Shown here: positions 58,170 through 58,295 of the stretch, in pieces | Layout of the letters: every line of letters begins with the position of its first letter | Numbering within the stretch: position 1 is the first letter of the stretch | Source: Psychrobacter piscatorii | Lineage (GTDB): Bacteria > Pseudomonadota > Gammaproteobacteria > Pseudomonadales > Moraxellaceae | Length of the DNA: 58,295 nucleotides | NCBI RefSeq assembly: GCF_904846415.1 | Contig: NZ_CAJHAR010000023.1 | Location: forward strand, 1-58,295 | Direction: 5' to 3' | Notes under the pieces: model-generated | Database searches by the model: none | The model's input: only the letters and a program-made list of their open reading frames with translations | What the model was told of the DNA's origin: nothing | Position numbers and translations under genes: made by a program

Positions 58170-58295
58170 GGTGGTGTATCAAAAAGTATGCTGGGGTAAT
58201 AAAGGAAGGGTGACAGTCAAAGCAAGATGATATATTTGAGGTTATGAAGACACAAATACAGATCAATTGCCCCGACTGTCACAGTCTTAGTCTAA
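58170..58295 (+). mobile_element. IS1-family insertion sequence, left end (partial)
   Basis: The element begins GGTGGTGTATCAAAAAG, matching the GGTGRTG start of IS1-family ends, and interrupts tatC. A transposase frame starts 75 bp inside. The rest lies beyond the window. Confidence 0.75.
58244..58295 (+). CDS. IS1-family transposase InsA-like protein (N-terminal part only)
   Basis: ATG 58244 with TTGAGG upstream opens MKTQIQINCPDCHSLSL, the zinc-finger start of IS1-family InsA proteins (CPxC). The reading frame runs off the window's right edge after 17 codons, so only the N-terminus is seen. Confidence 0.65.
   Translation, partial: MKTQIQINCPDCHSLSL

Overview
The window looks like a chromosome segment of a gamma-proteobacterium of the family Moraxellaceae, most likely Psychrobacter. 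The base composition is moderately AT-rich, the BfmR/BfmS pair is very close to the Acinetobacter one, and the core clusters are of gamma-proteobacterial type: atpIBEFHAGDC, rpsP-rimM-trmD-rplS, dksA-gluQ, zur-znuCB with divergent znuA, glnK-amtB, folA-thyA. The genus is inferred from protein resemblance and was not checked against a database.

Positions 1-5590 hold the right-hand end of an integrative element lodged in the 3' end of a tRNA-Ser(GGA) gene. From the tRNA leftward come a region with five copies of a 9-bp motif (candidate integrase arm or operator sites), a P4-type tyrosine integrase, an AT-rich orphan gene of 366 codons, a Gp2/YfjJ-like HUH replication protein, a small zinc-ribbon membrane protein and a DUF932 gene cut by the window edge. 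The far end of the element is outside the window.

Positions 5600-44950 are mostly core genome. In order they carry a secreted non-specific nuclease, a DUF2147 protein, glnK-amtB (with a sigma-54-like promoter), a SulP transporter with a universal stress protein, murD, ftsW, gluQ and dksA, cpdA, the zinc uptake system with a perfect Zur palindrome, the complete F1Fo ATP synthase cluster, bfmRS with a previously uncalled 59-residue membrane protein, an EnvZ-like kinase without an OmpR neighbour, the rpsP operon, a DUF4442 thioesterase-like protein, a DUF3360 permease, uvrC and folA. Three intergenic gaps in the atp operon hold strong hairpins, and an intrinsic terminator separates atpI from atpB.

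At about 45314 the core order breaks. Only the last 94 codons of thyA remain, without the catalytic cysteine. A 480-bp scar follows, with an inverted repeat, the last 66 codons of an hsdS gene, and a 72-bp pair of IS256-like terminal repeats with no transposase. Beyond the scar lies a copper-resistance island (45822-57170): copR-copS; divergently, two small periplasmic proteins, a cytochrome c, a DUF411 lipoprotein, the Tat-exported multicopper oxidase CopA, CopB with a Met/His/Asp repeat domain, a membrane DUF305 protein, a 58-residue Met/His-rich membrane miniprotein and a Cu-ATPase with three N-terminal HMBD modules. Two TGACA-N6-TGACA motifs in opposite orientation lie between the divergent units and are the likely CopR sites. 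tatA and tatB follow directly, then tatC broken by an IS1-family element that runs off the right edge. Working together, the island genes would sense periplasmic copper (CopRS), oxidise and bind it (CopA, CopB, small Met/His proteins, cytochrome c and DUF411 protein) and pump cytoplasmic copper out (ATPase). CopA export requires a Tat translocon.
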